Notes under the pieces: model-generated
What the model saw: the letters and a program-made list of their open reading frames with translations, nothing else
What the model was told of the DNA's origin: nothing
Database searches by the model: none
Translations under genes and position numbers: made by a program
From: Prauserella flavalba
GTDB lineage: Bacteria > Actinomycetota > Actinomycetes > Mycobacteriales > Pseudonocardiaceae
Assembly: GCF_003202235.1 (NCBI RefSeq)
Contig: NZ_MASU01000002.1
Span: forward strand, 310,001-374,000
DNA length: 64,000 bases
Direction of reading: 5' to 3'
Shown here: positions 16,910 through 25,625 of the stretch, piece by piece
Layout: every line of letters starts with the position of its first letter
Numbering within the stretch: position 1 is the first letter of the stretch

Positions 16910-17017
16910 GCAGCGAAGGCCACCATGCCTGCGCCCACCCGTCTCCCACCACCACCCAAGCGGAGACGCTGCGCGCCGCTGTGTTGATTCAACGCAGTGA
17001 AGGTGGCCTTCACTGCG
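16910..17017. repeat. Intergenic repeat, copy 2 (long form)
   Basis: The outer arms are the family hairpin sequence (GAAGGCCACC.. and ..GGTGGCCTTC) but about 50 extra bases sit between them, including a nested inverted repeat CGTCTCC/GGAGACG. Copy 8 at 62818-62917 is the same long element in opposite orientation, roughly 88% identical by eye. It lies between convergent gpmA and the HTH regulator gene. Confidence 0.85.
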
Positions 17018-17046
17018 TTTGGGTTCACTGCGCTCGGGGGCGGTGC

Positions 17047-17682
17047 TCAGACAAGGCCCAGCTCGCGGGCTCGGACGCCGGCCTGGAAACGCGACGTGGC
17101 CCCGAGTGCGGACATCAGCTCGGCCACCTTGCGCCGGTAGGTCCGCACGCCGAGGTCGAGCGTGCGCGCCGCCGTCTCGTCCTTGCTGCCGGAGGCGAGC
17201 ATGTCGAGGATCTTCGGGGCCAGCAGGCGCAGCTCGGCGAACTCGGCGCTGTAGCCCGCGAGCGGGCGCGCCCCGCGCCAAGCCGCCTCGAACAGCGACG
17301 ACACACCCTGCACCAGCTCGGGCCTGGTGAGCACGCTGTACGAGCGCACGCCATCCACCACGTCGCCCGCCAGGATCACCAGCCGCCGGTCGATGATGAT
17401 CGTCTCGTTGATCTCGTCGGTGGTGAGCCGGATGTCGGCGCCGTGCCGCTCACGGTCGCGCAGGTGGGCCACCGTCCCGGGGTCAAGCAGCACGCCGGGC
17501 CGGTAGATCTTGCGGACGCGCACCGCCCCGTGCTGCTCGGACGTGTGCTGTCGCCTGCTCGCGGCCCACGTGTTCAGGTCGTTCGCCGCGCACGCGACCT
17601 CGTCGGCCGCCGCGAAGAGGTGCGCCGTGCGGGCGAACAGCTCCTCCTCGCCGCGCACGATCGCCGTCTCGCTCACCGTCAC
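17047..17682 (-). CDS. LuxR-type HTH transcriptional regulator
   Basis: 211 residues from GTG 17682. The C-terminal 60 residues are a LuxR/TrmB-like helix-turn-helix (APKILDMLASGSKDETAA, then GVRTYRRKVAELMSALGA), and the N-terminal part has a helical AAADEVACAANDLNTW segment followed by a phospholipase D-like/effector domain (RLVILAGD). A longer frame starts at 17772 or 17751, but those starts overlap the divergent aldo/keto reductase start; VSETAIVRGEEELF is a natural N-terminus and CAGACT lies seven bases upstream of 17682. Probably regulates the divergent reductase; ligand unknown. Confidence 0.8.
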   Translation of the reverse strand: MTVSETAIVRGEEELFARTAHLFAAADEVACAANDLNTWAASRRQHTSEQHGAVRVRKIYRPGVLLDPGTVAHLRDRERHGADIRLTTDEINETIIIDRRLVILAGDVVDGVRSYSVLTRPELVQGVSSLFEAAWRGARPLAGYSAEFAELRLLAPKILDMLASGSKDETAARTLDLGVRTYRRKVAELMSALGATSRFQAGVRARELGLV

Positions 17683-17749
17683 GTATTCCAGTCTGGCAGG
17701 AAGTTGCCGATCGGTGACGGCATCGCGGCGCCTGAGCAGGCTGTCGACC

Positions 17750-18571
17750 ATGACATCGACAACGACCAGCACCTGGCAGCTCGGCGATCATCTCGTGAAC
17801 CGGCTCGGCTTCGGCGCCATGCGGCTGGCCTCGCCGGCCGACCGCAGCGCACGGGAGCACGCGATCACGGTCCTGCGCAGGGCCGTCGAGCTGGGTGTGA
17901 ACCACATCGATACCGCGTCGTTCTACGCCGCGAACGGGCTGATCGCCGAGGCGCTGCGGCCGTACCCCGACGACCTGCTGATCGCCGTGAAGGTCGGCCC
18001 GAACGCCGAGCTGACCGGTGAGGCGCCGCCCGGGGAGCTGCGCGCGCAGGTGGAGCGGAACCTCCGTGAGCTGCGCCGGGACCACTTCGACCTCGTGTAC
18101 CTGCGCATCGGCGGCGGCCTCGAGCGGGGCCGGGGCTCGCTGACCGATCGTTTCGCCGTGCTCGCCGAACTGCGCGAGGAGGGCCTGATCCGCCATCTCG
18201 GGATCTCCAACGTCGGCATCGAGCACCTCGCCGAGGCGCAAGCGATTGCGCCCGTGGTCGCGGTACAGAACTGGTACGGGCTCGCCAAGCGCGACGACGA
18301 CAGGCTGCTCGACCTGTGCGCCGAGCAGAACGTCGCATTCGTCCCGTTCTTCTCCGTGCAGGGTGGGGCGCCGGACGCGCGGGTCGCCGAGATCGCGAGG
18401 ACCCACGGCGCCACGCCCGCGCAGATCCTGCTGGCGTGGAGCCTGCACCGGTCGCCCAACGTCCTCGCCATCCCGGGCACCGGCGATCCGGCCCATCTGG
18501 AGCAGAACGTGGCCGCCGCCGGGTTACGACTCTCCGAACACGAGCTGTTGACGTTGAACTCGATCGAATGA
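17750..18571 (+). CDS. Aldo/keto reductase
   Basis: 273 residues. TIM-barrel NADPH-dependent oxidoreductase: LGFGAMRL near residue 17, catalytic Asp-Tyr in HIDTASFYAAN near 49-58, Lys in IAVKVGPNA near 79, and the C-terminal cofactor site AIPGTGDPAHLEQN near 243. Where many members have HCH or HR, here VYLRIGG replaces the usual catalytic His region (Arg at that place). Start ATG 17750, with CAGGCT seven bases upstream. Divergent from a LuxR-type regulator; the pair interrupts the conserved gpmA-senX3 order. Confidence 0.88.
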   Translation: MTSTTTSTWQLGDHLVNRLGFGAMRLASPADRSAREHAITVLRRAVELGVNHIDTASFYAANGLIAEALRPYPDDLLIAVKVGPNAELTGEAPPGELRAQVERNLRELRRDHFDLVYLRIGGGLERGRGSLTDRFAVLAELREEGLIRHLGISNVGIEHLAEAQAIAPVVAVQNWYGLAKRDDDRLLDLCAEQNVAFVPFFSVQGGAPDARVAEIARTHGATPAQILLAWSLHRSPNVLAIPGTGDPAHLEQNVAAAGLRLSEHELLTLNSIE

Positions 18572-18709
18572 TCTGATCTGGCGCCGAGATCGACGGAGTG
18601 CGACCGGCAGGTGAACCATCGCTGACGTGGGGGCGAACAAGTGCCCCGCAGGTGTCACGGCCGTCACGAGAAGGCAGCCAACACTAGGCCGACTACCCAC
18701 TCGGGTGCT

Positions 18710-18715
18710 TACGAT
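18710..18715 (+). promoter_or_regulatory. -10 element of senX3 (leaderless)
   Basis: TACGAT, six bases before the senX3 GTG at 18722; no Shine-Dalgarno sequence precedes the start. Confidence 0.5.
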
Positions 18716-18721
18716 GCCATC

Positions 18722-19933
18722 GTGACGGCGCCTGCTTGGTTTGCGCTGGCCACCGCCGCGCTGGTGGTCGGCCTTGTCGTCGGTTTTCTTCTCGGCCGGG
18801 CCCGCTCCGGCGGCTCCGAGCGAAGGCCGACCGGCCCCACGGCGGCCGACTTGCTCGAACGGTTCGTCCGCTCCTCGAACAACGGCGTCCTGATCCTCAA
18901 CCGCTTCGGCGACCTGGTGCTGCACAACAAGCGTGCCGAGGCACTTGGCCTCATCCGCCTCAACCAGGCCGACGCCCGCGCCCGCAAGGCGGCCGAGCAG
19001 GTGATCGAGACCGGCGACCCGCTGGAGATCGACCTGTCACCGCTCGCGGTGCGCGGGCGCCAGCCCGAGGCCGTGGTCGCCGACGTCCGGCCGCTCGACG
19101 ACGGGTTCACCGTGGTCGAGGCCGTCGACCACTCCGAGGCGGTGCGGCTGGAGGCCACCCGGCGTGACTTCGTCGCCAACGTCAGCCACGAACTCAAGAC
19201 CCCGGTCGGCGCCATCGCGCTGCTGGCCGAGGCCGTGCTCGACGCCGTGGACGACACCGACGAGGTGCGCCGGTTCGGGGAGAAGATCCTGCGAGAGTCC
19301 ACCCGGCTCGGCAAGCTCGTCACCGAGCTGATCGCGCTGTCTCGGCTGCAGGGGGCCGAGCGGCTGCCCGAGCTGAACGTCGTCGAGGTGGACGCGGTCG
19401 TGCGCGAGGCGCTCGGCCGGACGAAGCTGGCCGCCGAGTCGGCCGAGATCACCGTGACCACCGACGGCCCGAGCGGGCTGCTCGTCGAGGGCGACCGCAC
19501 GCTGCTGGTCACCGCGCTGTCGAACCTGCTGGAGAACGCCGTCGCCTACTCGCCGCAGGGCAGCCCCGTCTCGATCAGCAGGCGGCTCGTCGACTCCTAC
19601 ATCGAGATCGCCGTGACCGACCGGGGCATCGGCATCGCCGAGGACGAACAGCAGCGCGTCTTCGAGCGGTTCTACCGCGCCGACAAGGCGCGCTCGCGGG
19701 CCACCGGAGGCACCGGCCTCGGCCTCGCGATCGTCAAGCACGTCGCCGCCAACCACGGCGGCGAGGTGCGCCTGTGGAGCAGTCAGGGGGTCGGCTCCAC
19801 CTTCACGCTGCGCATACCCGCGCACGCCAGCGCCGAGAACGGGTTCGCGCCTGCCCCGAGGCAGGAACACGAGCCCGAGCCTCTGGTGGCGACCGCATCG
19901 GAAATCGCCGAACAGGGAGGAACCACACCGTGA
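18722..19933 (+). CDS. senX3: Sensor histidine kinase SenX3 (phosphate response)
   Basis: 403 residues. Membrane sensor of the phosphate-responsive two-component system. One clear N-terminal membrane segment (residues 4-26, FALATAALVVGLVVGFLLG), a PAS-like domain (45-140), phospho-acceptor histidine in NVSHELKTPVG near residue 156, N-box NLLENAVAYS near 269, G1 DRGIGI near 299 and G2 GTGLGLAI near 330. GTG 18722 is chosen because the hydrophobic segment follows directly; the longer upstream frame is a shadow. regX3 starts in its stop codon. Confidence 0.93.
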   Translation: MTAPAWFALATAALVVGLVVGFLLGRARSGGSERRPTGPTAADLLERFVRSSNNGVLILNRFGDLVLHNKRAEALGLIRLNQADARARKAAEQVIETGDPLEIDLSPLAVRGRQPEAVVADVRPLDDGFTVVEAVDHSEAVRLEATRRDFVANVSHELKTPVGAIALLAEAVLDAVDDTDEVRRFGEKILRESTRLGKLVTELIALSRLQGAERLPELNVVEVDAVVREALGRTKLAAESAEITVTTDGPSGLLVEGDRTLLVTALSNLLENAVAYSPQGSPVSISRRLVDSYIEIAVTDRGIGIAEDEQQRVFERFYRADKARSRATGGTGLGLAIVKHVAANHGGEVRLWSSQGVGSTFTLRIPAHASAENGFAPAPRQEHEPEPLVATASEIAEQGGTTP

Positions 19934-20622
19934 CGAGGGTGCTGATCGTCGAGGACGAGGAATCGTTCGCCGACCCGCTCGCCTTCCTGCTGCGGAAGGA
20001 GGGCTTCACCGCCGCGGTGGCCACCAACGGCCAGCAGGCACTCGACGAGTTCGACCGCAACGGTGCCGACATCGTGCTGCTGGACCTCATGCTGCCGGGG
20101 ATGAGCGGCACCGACGTGTGCAAGCAGCTGCGCCAGCGCTCGGCCGTTCCGGTGATCATGGTGACCGCGCGCGACAGCGAGATCGACAAGGTGGTCGGCC
20201 TCGAACTCGGTGCCGACGACTACGTGACGAAGCCGTACTCGGCGCGCGAGCTGATCGCCAGGGTGCGGGCCGTGCTGCGGCGTGGCGGCGAGAGCGGCGG
20301 CACCGACGGCGAGCTGGCTCCGCTGGTGCTCGCGGCGGGCCCGGTGCGGATGGACGTCGAGCGGCACGTCGTGACCGTGGACGGCGAGGAGGTCTCCCTG
20401 CCGCTCAAGGAGTTCGACCTGCTGGAGTACCTGCTTCGCAACGTCGGCAGGGTGCTCACGCGAGGCCAGCTCATCGACCGCGTGTGGGGTGCCGACTACG
20501 TCGGTGACACCAAGACGCTCGACGTCCACGTCAAGCGGCTGCGGTCCAAGATCGAGCCGGATCCCGGCTCTCCCCGGCACCTCGTCACCGTGCGCGGGCT
20601 CGGCTACAAGTTCGAGACGTGA
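19930..20622 (+). CDS. regX3: Response regulator RegX3
   Basis: 230 residues. OmpR/PhoB-family regulator partnered with SenX3; in mycobacteria it activates phosphate-scavenging genes. Receiver domain (1-120) with acidic pocket VEDEE near 6-10, phospho-acceptor Asp near 53 in VLLDLMLPG, and Lys in VTKPYSARELIARV near 103. C-terminal winged helix (130-230) with LLEYLLRNVGRVLTRGQL and DTKTLDVHVKRLRSKIE. GTG 19930 overlaps the senX3 stop. There is no repeat insertion between the two genes, unlike mycobacteria. Confidence 0.94.
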   Translation: MTRVLIVEDEESFADPLAFLLRKEGFTAAVATNGQQALDEFDRNGADIVLLDLMLPGMSGTDVCKQLRQRSAVPVIMVTARDSEIDKVVGLELGADDYVTKPYSARELIARVRAVLRRGGESGGTDGELAPLVLAAGPVRMDVERHVVTVDGEEVSLPLKEFDLLEYLLRNVGRVLTRGQLIDRVWGADYVGDTKTLDVHVKRLRSKIEPDPGSPRHLVTVRGLGYKFET

Positions 20623-20668
20623 CCAGCGAGGCGCCGGGCGGTGCCGGGGCCGGGTACCGTAGAACCTC

Positions 20669-21637
20669 GTGCGCCTAGGGGTACTCGACGTCGGGTCGAA
20701 CACCGTCCACCTGCTGGTGGTGGACGCCCATCGGGGTGCCCACCCCACGCCGATGCATTCCGAGAAGACCGTGCTGCGGCTCGCGGAGCAGATCAACAAG
20801 AACGGCGAGCTGGGCAAGAAGGGCATCGACGACCTGGTCGAGGCCGTCGAGTCGGCGAAAGCGGCGGCGAAGCGGCTCGGGTGCGAAGAGGTGATGGCCT
20901 TCGCGACCTCGGCGGTGCGTGAGGCGAGCAACGCGGGCAAGGTCCTGCGGAAGGTCGCCGACGAGACCGATGTCGAGCTGCGGGTTCTCACCGGCGAGCA
21001 GGAGGCGCGGCTGACGTTCCTCGCCGTGCGGCGCTGGTACGGCTGGTCGGCGGGGCAGCTGCTGGTGCTCGACATCGGCGGTGGCTCGCTCGAGGTCGCG
21101 ATGGGCATCGACGAGGAGCCCGAGCTGGCCGAGTCGCTGCCGCTGGGTGCCGGCAGGCTCACGCGCACCCGGTTCAGCAAGGACCCGCCTTCGCGTTCGG
21201 AGCTGGTCGCGACGTCGGCGTGGCTGGAGGACCAGCTCGGCGATCTCGCGAAGAAGATCTCCAAGCTCGGCGAGCCGGACCGCGTGGTGGCGACGTCGAA
21301 GACGTTCCGCTCGCTCGCCCGCCTCGCCGGTGCGGCTCCGTCCGCGGCGGGTCCCCGCGTGCGCAGGGTGCTCACCGACACGGCACTGCGGCAGCTCATC
21401 TCGTTCATCTCCCGCATGTCCTCCGACGACCTCGCCGAGCTGGAAGGCGTCAGCTCGGGAAGGGCTCACCAGCTGGTGGCCGGGGCTCTCGTGGCGCAGG
21501 CCACGATGCGAGTCCTGTCACTGGAAACTTTGGAAATATGCCCTTGGGCACTGCGTGAGGGTGTGATTCTCCGACGGCTGGACCATTCGAACGGCGGGGA
21601 CCAGACTGCACTGATGACCGGCCAGGGTCGGCACTGA
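20669..21637 (+). CDS. ppx: Exopolyphosphatase / pppGpp phosphohydrolase family (Ppx1-like)
   Basis: 322 residues, the short actinobacterial form lacking the C-terminal domain of E. coli Ppx. ASKHA fold: [15 protein letters not shown] near 5-19, [14 protein letters not shown] near 72, GEQEARLTF near 110, phosphate-binding [10 protein letters not shown] near 136. Degrades polyphosphate or pppGpp; the Rv0496 ortholog acts on short-chain polyphosphate. Lies after the phosphate-sensing senX3-regX3 pair. TACCGT lies eight bases before GTG 20669. Confidence 0.9.
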   Translation: MRLGVLDVGSNTVHLLVVDAHRGAHPTPMHSEKTVLRLAEQINKNGELGKKGIDDLVEAVESAKAAAKRLGCEEVMAFATSAVREASNAGKVLRKVADETDVELRVLTGEQEARLTFLAVRRWYGWSAGQLLVLDIGGGSLEVAMGIDEEPELAESLPLGAGRLTRTRFSKDPPSRSELVATSAWLEDQLGDLAKKISKLGEPDRVVATSKTFRSLARLAGAAPSAAGPRVRRVLTDTALRQLISFISRMSSDDLAELEGVSSGRAHQLVAGALVAQATMRVLSLETLEICPWALREGVILRRLDHSNGGDQTALMTGQGRH

Positions 21638-21692
21638 TGACGCCTGGGTTCACACTGGACGTAGACAACGGGCGACGGGCACGGTGGAAAGG

Positions 21693-22994
21693 ATGACTCG
21701 AGACAGCGAGGGCGAGCGGCCCCAGAAGACGGTGGCCGAACTACTCGCCCAACATGGCGGACAGGTCGGCGGCGCATCGCGCCGTCGGCGACGTCGCGCT
21801 GCCGACGATGACGACGCGCCGAGCATCAGCGACACGGCGCCACAGGCGATCATCGACCGAGTGCGGGCCGAGGGCCCGCCACCTCCCGGCGTCGGCAGGC
21901 GCAACGGCGCCGCGCCGGCCCCGCCACCCCCGGCGGAGCAGACCGACGAGGCACCCCCGGCGCGAGGCGGCAGGCCACCGAGGGTGCCGCCGCCCCTTCA
22001 GGGCACCGGCGGCTACCCGGTTCCCCCGCCACCAGTACCCGAGGATGGCGGCAGGCCGCTGCCGGCGCGGGGCCTCAACGGAACCCGCAACGGCATGCCC
22101 GTTCCTCCGGCCGAGGCGCCGCAGGGCAGGCCGCAGGCCAGGCGCGGACCGCAGGAGCCCCCGGCCTCGGACGGCACCCTTTCCGCGCGGCTCGACGGCC
22201 TCGAAGGCAACGCGGAGACCGCGACAGGCGAGCGTCCAGCGCGTCCCGGCACGGGTGCGTTCCCGGTGCCCCCTCGCAGGCGTAGGCCGCCGCGTGGCGC
22301 CCCGCCGCCGCCCCCCGAGCCGAGCACCGAGCAGTTCCCGGCCGTCGCGGCCCAGCCGGACGCTGAGGCGCCGCTCCCTGACGAGCCCCCCGCGGGGCTG
22401 GCGGGCTGGCGTCGCCGCAGGAAGGACGCGCAGAACGAGGACACCGAGGTCGGCGTGATGCCGGTGGTGCCCCCCGCGCCGCCCGGACCCGCGGAGGACG
22501 ACGACGAGGGCCCGCCGACCGGGTTCTACACGCCGAACTTCGATGACGACGACGAGGACGACGGCCAGGACGGGCGCTACCGCGCCGGGCTGCTGGAGGA
22601 CGATCCACTCGGTGAGCAGGGTCCGCACGACCCGTACGCCGCGGATTACGAGGACGACTACGCCTACGACGAGCACGACGACCACGACGAGCGGGCGGCC
22701 CGCGACCTCGGTGAGGACGAGGAGGCCGCCTCACCCGCCAAGCAGTGGCTGGCGCTGGCCGGTCAGCTGGCCCTCGGTGTCGCCGGCGGTGCCGCCGTGT
22801 GGCTCGGCTTCAACTGGCTGTGGGGCCAGCTCCCCGCTGCCGCGCTGATCGCCGCGCTGCTGGTCACGGTCGGGCTCGTGTGGATCGTCCGCAAGGTGCG
22901 TCGCGCCGAGGACCTGCAGACCACGGTGCTGGCGCTCCTTGTCGGGCTCGTGGTCACCGTGTCGCCCGCCGCGTTGCTGCTCGTCTCCAGGTAG
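21693..22994 (+). CDS. Proline-rich membrane protein (Rv0497-like)
   Basis: 433 residues, function unknown. Residues 1-240 are low-complexity and rich in Pro, Arg and Gly, with KTVAELLAQHGG near residue 12, a short motif shared with the mycobacterial protein. Residues 240-345 are strongly acidic (Asp-rich). The C-terminus has about three hydrophobic segments (from 352, 377 and 410). A long disordered cytoplasmic tail on a membrane anchor is the likely topology. ATG 21693; GTG 21684 is an alternative. Same position as Rv0497, between ppx and the sugar isomerase. Confidence 0.85.
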   Translation: MTRDSEGERPQKTVAELLAQHGGQVGGASRRRRRRAADDDDAPSISDTAPQAIIDRVRAEGPPPPGVGRRNGAAPAPPPPAEQTDEAPPARGGRPPRVPPPLQGTGGYPVPPPPVPEDGGRPLPARGLNGTRNGMPVPPAEAPQGRPQARRGPQEPPASDGTLSARLDGLEGNAETATGERPARPGTGAFPVPPRRRRPPRGAPPPPPEPSTEQFPAVAAQPDAEAPLPDEPPAGLAGWRRRRKDAQNEDTEVGVMPVVPPAPPGPAEDDDEGPPTGFYTPNFDDDDEDDGQDGRYRAGLLEDDPLGEQGPHDPYAADYEDDYAYDEHDDHDERAARDLGEDEEAASPAKQWLALAGQLALGVAGGAAVWLGFNWLWGQLPAAALIAALLVTVGLVWIVRKVRRAEDLQTTVLALLVGLVVTVSPAALLLVSR

Positions 22995-22997
22995 CGC

Positions 22998-23792
22998 GTG
23001 GCCGCAGCGATCCCCGTCGGGTTGTCGACGGCGTCGGTGTGGCCGCTGCGCGCGCGGACCGGGTTCGAGCTGGCAGCCGCGCTGGGCTACGACGGCGTCG
23101 AGGTGATGGTGTGGGCCGACCCGGAGAGCCAGAGCGTGCCCGCGCTGCGCAGGCTCCGCGACGAGACCGGCGTGCCGGTGTTGTCGATCCACTCGCCGTC
23201 GCTGCTGATCACCCAGCGCGTGTGGTCGCCGGACCCCGTGGTGCGCCTTCGCCGCTCGGTGGAGGCCGCGATGGAGCTGGAGGCCCGTACGGTCGTGGTG
23301 CACCCGCCGTTTCGCTGGCAGCGCCGCTACGGCGACGCCTTCGCCGACCTCGTCGCCGAGCTGGAGGAGAGCAGCGGCGTCGACATCGCGGTGGAGAACA
23401 TGTTCAAGGTCCGCCCACCCGGCGGCAGCCGCAACGCGCGCGTGTCGGCGTTCCGGCCCTCCATCGACCCGACCGATGTCGGATATTCCCACTACACGCT
23501 CGACCTGTCCCACAGCGCCGCCGCGGGCATGGACGCGATGGAACTGGCTCAGCGCATGGGCGAGGGCCTCACCCACGTGCACCTCGCCGACGGCACCGGC
23601 GTGCCGAAGGACGAGCACCTGATGCCCGGCCGGGGCAACCAACCGTGCGCTGAGCTGCTGGAACAGCTCGTCGCGACCGGGTTCGACGGGCAGGTCGTGC
23701 TCGAGGTGAACACGCGCGGTGCCCGCCATCTGGCCCAGCGTGCGCGCCTGCTCGGCGAGGCCCTGTTGTTCACCCGGCGCCACCTCGGCTGA
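22998..23792 (+). CDS. Sugar phosphate isomerase/epimerase-like TIM barrel protein (Rv0498-like)
   Basis: 264 residues. AP-endonuclease-2/xylose-isomerase-like TIM barrel: ELAAALGYDGVEVMVW near 23-38, VLSIHSPSLL near 60, VVHPPFRWQ near 98, IAVENMF near 132, THVHLADGTG near 192 and a final VVLEVNT carrying a metal-ligand glutamate. Begins three bases after the preceding stop. Substrate unknown; the metal-binding Glu/His pattern is intact, so catalytic activity is likely. Confidence 0.85.
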   Translation: MAAAIPVGLSTASVWPLRARTGFELAAALGYDGVEVMVWADPESQSVPALRRLRDETGVPVLSIHSPSLLITQRVWSPDPVVRLRRSVEAAMELEARTVVVHPPFRWQRRYGDAFADLVAELEESSGVDIAVENMFKVRPPGGSRNARVSAFRPSIDPTDVGYSHYTLDLSHSAAAGMDAMELAQRMGEGLTHVHLADGTGVPKDEHLMPGRGNQPCAELLEQLVATGFDGQVVLEVNTRGARHLAQRARLLGEALLFTRRHLG

Positions 23793-23845
23793 AACCCAAG
23801 ATCAACTGCAGGCCCTCCGGGGCCTCGTTTCGCCCTACCGGCACG

Positions 23846-23851
23846 TATGGT
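23846..23851 (+). promoter_or_regulatory. -10 element of the proline dehydrogenase gene
   Basis: TATGGT exactly seven bases before GTG 23859. It contains the ATG at 23847 that a longest-ORF rule would call as the start; as a promoter element it argues for GTG 23859 instead. Confidence 0.6.
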
Positions 23852-23858
23852 CTTGACC

Positions 23859-24794
23859 GTGGAGCCGTTGCGTTCGTTGATCCTCGCAGCCGCAGGCAAC
23901 GACACGATCCGGCGCCTGGTGACCACCGCACCCGGCGCCAGGAGCGTCGTAGCCAGGTTCGTGGCCGGGGAGACGGTCGACGACGCGCTGGCCGCCGTCG
24001 CGGCGCTCGCCGCCGACGGGCGCCACGCGACGCTCGACCACCTCGGCGAGAACGCGGGCGACCCCGCCTCGGCGGAGTCGGCCGTCTCGGCCTACCTCGG
24101 GCTGCTCGACGCGCTCCGGGCCGGTGCGCTGACCGGCCGCGCCGAGGTGAGCGTCAAGCTCTCCGCACTCGGCCTGCGCGCCGACGAGCCAGCCGCCCTC
24201 GACCGCGCCGCGCGCATCTGCGCCGCGGCCCACCAGCACGGCACAGGCGTGACCATCGACATGGAGGAGCACGACACCGTCGACGCCACCCTGCGCGTGG
24301 TGCGGGAGCTGCGCCGGACCTGGCCGTCCGTCGGTGCCGTCCTGCAGTCGTACCTGCGCCGGACCGAGGCCGACGCCGCGGCACTCGCCGTCGAGGGCTC
24401 CAGGGTGCGGTTGTGCAAGGGCGCCTACGCGGCGCCGCCGACCAGCTCGGGCACGGCCTTCGCGACGGCGAGCGAAGTGGACCTGAGTTACGTACGCTGC
24501 GCGAACATCCTGCTCGCTGGGGGCGGGTATCCGATGTTCGCCACTCACGACCCCCGGCTCATCGAGGTGCTGGGGGAACGGGTGCGCTGGTACGGGCGCC
24601 GCGAAGGCACCTACGAGTACCAGCTGCTGTTCGGGGTCCGGCCTGACGAGCAGCGCAGGCTGGCGGCGGAAGGGGAGACCGTGCGCGTGTACGTGCCGTT
24701 CGGCGAGCAGTGGTACGGATATCTGATGCGGAGGCTGGCCGAACGGCCAGCCAACACCGCGTTCTTCCTGCGAGCACTGGCCAGCCGTTCGTGA
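23859..24794 (+). CDS. Proline dehydrogenase
   Basis: 311 residues from GTG 23859. FAD-dependent oxidation of proline to 1-pyrroline-5-carboxylate, the monofunctional short type. TIM-barrel motifs: EVSVKLSALGL near 98, TIDMEEHDTVDATL near 134, LQSYLRRTEAD near 165, RLCKGAYAAP near 183, MFATHDPRLI near 224, EYQLLFGVR near 252, and the substrate-site YLMRRLAERPAN near the C-terminus. proC, which runs the opposite reaction, lies two genes downstream. The distal thioesterase gene overlaps its stop. Confidence 0.92.
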   Translation: MEPLRSLILAAAGNDTIRRLVTTAPGARSVVARFVAGETVDDALAAVAALAADGRHATLDHLGENAGDPASAESAVSAYLGLLDALRAGALTGRAEVSVKLSALGLRADEPAALDRAARICAAAHQHGTGVTIDMEEHDTVDATLRVVRELRRTWPSVGAVLQSYLRRTEADAAALAVEGSRVRLCKGAYAAPPTSSGTAFATASEVDLSYVRCANILLAGGGYPMFATHDPRLIEVLGERVRWYGRREGTYEYQLLFGVRPDEQRRLAAEGETVRVYVPFGEQWYGYLMRRLAERPANTAFFLRALASRS

Positions 24795-25615
24795 GCACCA
24801 CCGACTACGACCCGACGTCGTTCGGGTCCGCCTGCGCGACCAGGTCCCTCGGCGACGGCACGTTCACGGCCGACCTGCGGCACGAATGGTCCGTCGGCGG
24901 CCACCCGCACGGCGGGTTCCTCGTGGCCCTGCTCGCCAAGGCCGCCGTCACCGCGCTCGCCGAACGGGGAGAGCCGCCGATCGACCCGATGGTCGTGAGC
25001 GCCGAGTTCCTCCGGCCGCCCGCGATCGGCCCGGTGCTGCTGCGGACCGACATCCGCAAGATCGGCCGCCGCGCCACCGTCGTCGCGGTCGGGCTGGAGC
25101 AGCGGGGCCGCAGCTGCGTCGAGGCCCGCGTGACCGCGGGCAGGCTGCCGGTGCGCAGGCCCGTGTGGAGCGACGTGCCGCCACTGCCGCCCGAACCGCC
25201 GACCGGTGCGCACACGCTGTCGGGGGAGACCTCGGAGGGTGTCTTCCACCTCGCGAAGGGCTGCGACGTGCGGGTCGATCCGGCCACGGCCGGCTACCTC
25301 GACGGCCGCACCGGCGACCCGCCGAGGATCCGGTTGTGGGTCCGGCCGCGCGACGGCGAGCCTGACCCGTACTTCGCGCTGCTGGCAGGTGACATCAACC
25401 CGCCCGTGGTGTTCAACCTCGGACGCTTCGGCTGGGCGCCGACGGCGCAGCTCACGGCGTTCGTGCGCACCCGTCCCTCGGCGGGCTGGCTGCGGGTGCT
25501 GGCGGAGAGCCGGTCGGTGCAGGAGGGCTGGTTCGACTCCGACGCGCTCGTGATCGACGCGCAGGGCCGCATCGTGTGCCAGGCACGGCAACTCGCGCTT
25601 TCGCCCTCGCCCTAA
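24791..25615 (+). CDS. Acyl-CoA thioesterase-like hotdog protein
   Basis: 274 residues. Double-hotdog organisation as in the TesB-like/TE family: first domain has GGHPHGGFLVALLAKA near residue 36, where a hotdog helix follows the small-residue turn, and SAEFLRPPAIGPVLL near 74; second domain covers about 150-270. GTG 24791 overlaps the stop of proline dehydrogenase (GTGA). The substrate is unknown and no catalytic residue can be assigned with confidence. Confidence 0.8.
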   Translation: MSTTDYDPTSFGSACATRSLGDGTFTADLRHEWSVGGHPHGGFLVALLAKAAVTALAERGEPPIDPMVVSAEFLRPPAIGPVLLRTDIRKIGRRATVVAVGLEQRGRSCVEARVTAGRLPVRRPVWSDVPPLPPEPPTGAHTLSGETSEGVFHLAKGCDVRVDPATAGYLDGRTGDPPRIRLWVRPRDGEPDPYFALLAGDINPPVVFNLGRFGWAPTAQLTAFVRTRPSAGWLRVLAESRSVQEGWFDSDALVIDAQGRIVCQARQLALSPSP

Positions 25616-25618
25616 AGT
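25613..25618 (+). promoter_or_regulatory. -10 element of proC within the preceding stop codon
   Basis: TAAAGT lies seven bases before ATG 25626; its first three bases are the stop codon of the thioesterase gene. It implies a leaderless proC message. Confidence 0.55.
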
Positions 25619-25625
25619 CAGTCGC

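Noticed and set aside
23847-23858. ATG 23847 as the proline dehydrogenase start
   Set aside because: It lies inside a TATGGT -10 hexamer positioned exactly seven bases before GTG 23859.
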